This document shows positions 62,798 to 64,000 of a stretch of 64,000 nucleotides of DNA, piece after piece. This DNA is from Gracilimonas sp034520725. Lineage in GTDB: Bacteria; Bacteroidota; Rhodothermia; Balneolales; Balneolaceae. The stretch covers positions 186,001 to 250,000 of the forward strand of contig JAXHNH010000001.1 of the NCBI GenBank assembly GCA_034520725.1, written 5' to 3'. Within the stretch, counting starts at the first letter, position 1. Every line of letters starts with the position of its first letter. Both the position numbers and the translations under genes were made by a program. The notes below the pieces were generated by a model. That model searched no databases, was not told the DNA's origin, and worked only from the letters and a program-made list of their open reading frames with translations.

Positions 62798-64000
62798 ATG
62801 AGCAACATGATTCAGCGAGTACTTACAATATGTGTAGTACTAACTCTTTGCTTGTGTACCGGTGTTGGGTATGCAGCAAACATTGAAGATGAAACAGTAA
62901 TTTCAGGTATTGTTACAGATGTTGAAGGTGAGCCTTTAGCAGGTGTGAATATAAGAGTTGAAGGAAAGGTGGTTGGTACAGCCACTCAGCCTGATGGAAC
63001 TTTTAGTCTTACCGTTCAGCAGGACCCGCCTCTCACACTGATTGTTTCTATAGTTGGTTTTCAATCTAAAAGGGTTGAAATAACTGAATCGGTTGTTGAT
63101 GATCTGGAGATTGTATTGGAGGAAGAGACGATCTCAGGTGGTGATGTAGTTATTTCAGCTTCAAGAGTTGAGGAAAGCATAATGAAGTCACCGGTATCCA
63201 TTGAGAAGATGGATGTATTGGATATTCAGACCGCTGCTTCTCCTTCTTTTTATGATGCGATCTCAAATTTGCAGGGTGTTGATTTCAGTTCTCAAAGTAT
63301 GACATTCAAATCCATCAACACTCGTGGTTTTGGAGCCAATGGTAACACACGTTTTGTACAGCTGATCGATGGAATTGACAATCAGGCTCCAGGCCTTAAC
63401 TTTGCTGTCGGTAACATTGTCGGTATTTCGGAACTTGATCTTGAAAGTGTTGAACTTATTCCGGGTGCAGCCTCTGCTCTTTACGGCCCTAATGCCTTGA
63501 ACGGTATTCTTTTGATGAACAGTAAGAGCCCATTCGAATATGAGGGACTTTCTTTCAGTGTTAAACAAGGTGTGAACCATATTGACAGTGAAGTTGAAGA
63601 CGCGTCGTTATATCAGAGCTACGATTTCAGATACGCCAATGTGTTTGATAACAAATTCGCTTTTAAGGTCACAGCTTCTTATTTAAAAGCTCAGGATTTT
63701 GTTGCTCAGGATTATCGTGACCAAAGTGGTATCGTGGAAAGAGGTGATTATCCAAGAAATGACCGGAGAGTTTTCAATGGTGTAAATATTTACGGTGATG
63801 ATGTTCTGAATCTTGGGTCTATTGCTGATGGCGTTATTGCCGGTGGCGGAGCGCAGGGTGCCCAGATCGCAGCCATAAGAACGTTGATACCGGATGGCCC
63901 GGAAGGTAATTTCTCAGCTCCCGGCTTCCGCGAATCTGAATTTGTGGATAACACAACAGAAAGTTTGAAACTTGGTACCGCACTTCATTATCGTATCAAT
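62798..64000 (+). CDS. TonB-dependent receptor, N-terminal part
   Basis: Open from the ATG at 62798 (AAAGGAT upstream) to the window edge, 401 codons, so the barrel is incomplete. A signal peptide (VLTICVVLTLCLCTGVGYA) precedes a carboxypeptidase-D-like domain (ISGIVTDVEGEPLAGVNIRVEG, then TLIVSIVGFQSKRVEI). The TonB box or plug follows (GGDVVISASRVEESIMKSPVSIEKMD ... SFYDAISNLQGVDFSSQS; INTRGFGANGNTRFVQLIDG; LDLESVELIPGAASALYGPNALNGILLMNSK). It is SusC/OMR-type. The uptake substrate is not readable. Its divergent neighbour is the GDSL lipoprotein, with a 240-base gap that shows no gene. Confidence 0.93.
   Translation, partial: MSNMIQRVLTICVVLTLCLCTGVGYAANIEDETVISGIVTDVEGEPLAGVNIRVEGKVVGTATQPDGTFSLTVQQDPPLTLIVSIVGFQSKRVEITESVVDDLEIVLEEETISGGDVVISASRVEESIMKSPVSIEKMDVLDIQTAASPSFYDAISNLQGVDFSSQSMTFKSINTRGFGANGNTRFVQLIDGIDNQAPGLNFAVGNIVGISELDLESVELIPGAASALYGPNALNGILLMNSKSPFEYEGLSFSVKQGVNHIDSEVEDASLYQSYDFRYANVFDNKFAFKVTASYLKAQDFVAQDYRDQSGIVERGDYPRNDRRVFNGVNIYGDDVLNLGSIADGVIAGGGAQGAQIAAIRTLIPDGPEGNFSAPGFRESEFVDNTTESLKLGTALHYRIN

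Overview
The window looks like chromosomal core and house-keeping sequence from a Bacteroidota-related bacterium, most likely of the Balneolota/Rhodothermota side. The main clues are: a 925-residue secreted protein ending in the NYPNPFNPxT type of C-terminal sorting domain; a short (284 aa) Bacteroidota-style primary sigma factor; a DUF3098 protein; a two-component propeller sensor; and a 2-oxoglutarate dehydrogenase E1 fused to an E2 succinyltransferase domain. This placement is inferred from family knowledge, not from a search.

Layout. 0-5.4 kb: end of a PIN-domain protein, leuS, a hairpin-rich spacer, citrate synthase and mazG. 5.4-9.1 kb: minus-strand run of maf, a secreted TPR protein and a secreted amidotransferase-like protein, with no gaps between genes. 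9.2-11.6 kb: overlapping plus-strand run DUF3098, DUF92 and a dicarboxylate/glutamate symporter. 11.7-20.6 kb: surface protein, aldo/keto reductase, acyl-ACP thioesterase, MBL-fold hydrolase, YtxJ bacilliredoxin, a membrane histidine kinase with a small membrane protein, and mtnA. 20.6-25.8 kb: ggt, xerD and the 7TM-HD phosphodiesterase pgpH on the minus strand. 25.8-29.6 kb: a perfect 21-copy heptamer array in front of rsmA, then groES-groEL and a hairpin repeat cluster. 29.3-37.3 kb: DksA/TraR-type protein, a frameshifted HelD-type helicase, a damaged patch (32.8-33.6 kb) and the E2-E1 fusion. 37.6-52.8 kb: CocE-type hydrolase, small lipoprotein, pepF, GAF protein/deoB, rpoD, propeller kinase and its response regulator, a Tyr-rich/Ser-Arg-rich lipoprotein and an outer-membrane barrel. 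52.8-64 kb: corA, OmpA-like lipoprotein, ybbP-ybbA divergent from tesA, a PIG-L deacetylase, a four-gene envelope operon with a tandem pair of paralogous membrane proteins, and the start of a TonB-dependent receptor.

Working together. Much of the content is central metabolism and quality control (LeuRS, citrate synthase, 2-OGDH, GroESL, RsmA, MazG and Maf house-cleaning) interleaved with envelope genes (lipoproteins, barrels, the TonB receptor, a sorting-domain protein) and signalling (two histidine kinases, one response regulator, a probable c-di-AMP phosphodiesterase). No CRISPR array, tRNA, rRNA or complete transposable element was seen.

The least ordinary features are the heptamer array, the hairpin+TATGTTT dispersed repeats, a set of single-base reading-frame breaks (xerD, helD, the kgd tail, a DUF3224 gene and a small lipoprotein), the paralogue pair in the last operon, and the bipartite low-complexity lipoprotein. 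The frame breaks may be assembly errors. I did not find a clear new defence or mobile system.
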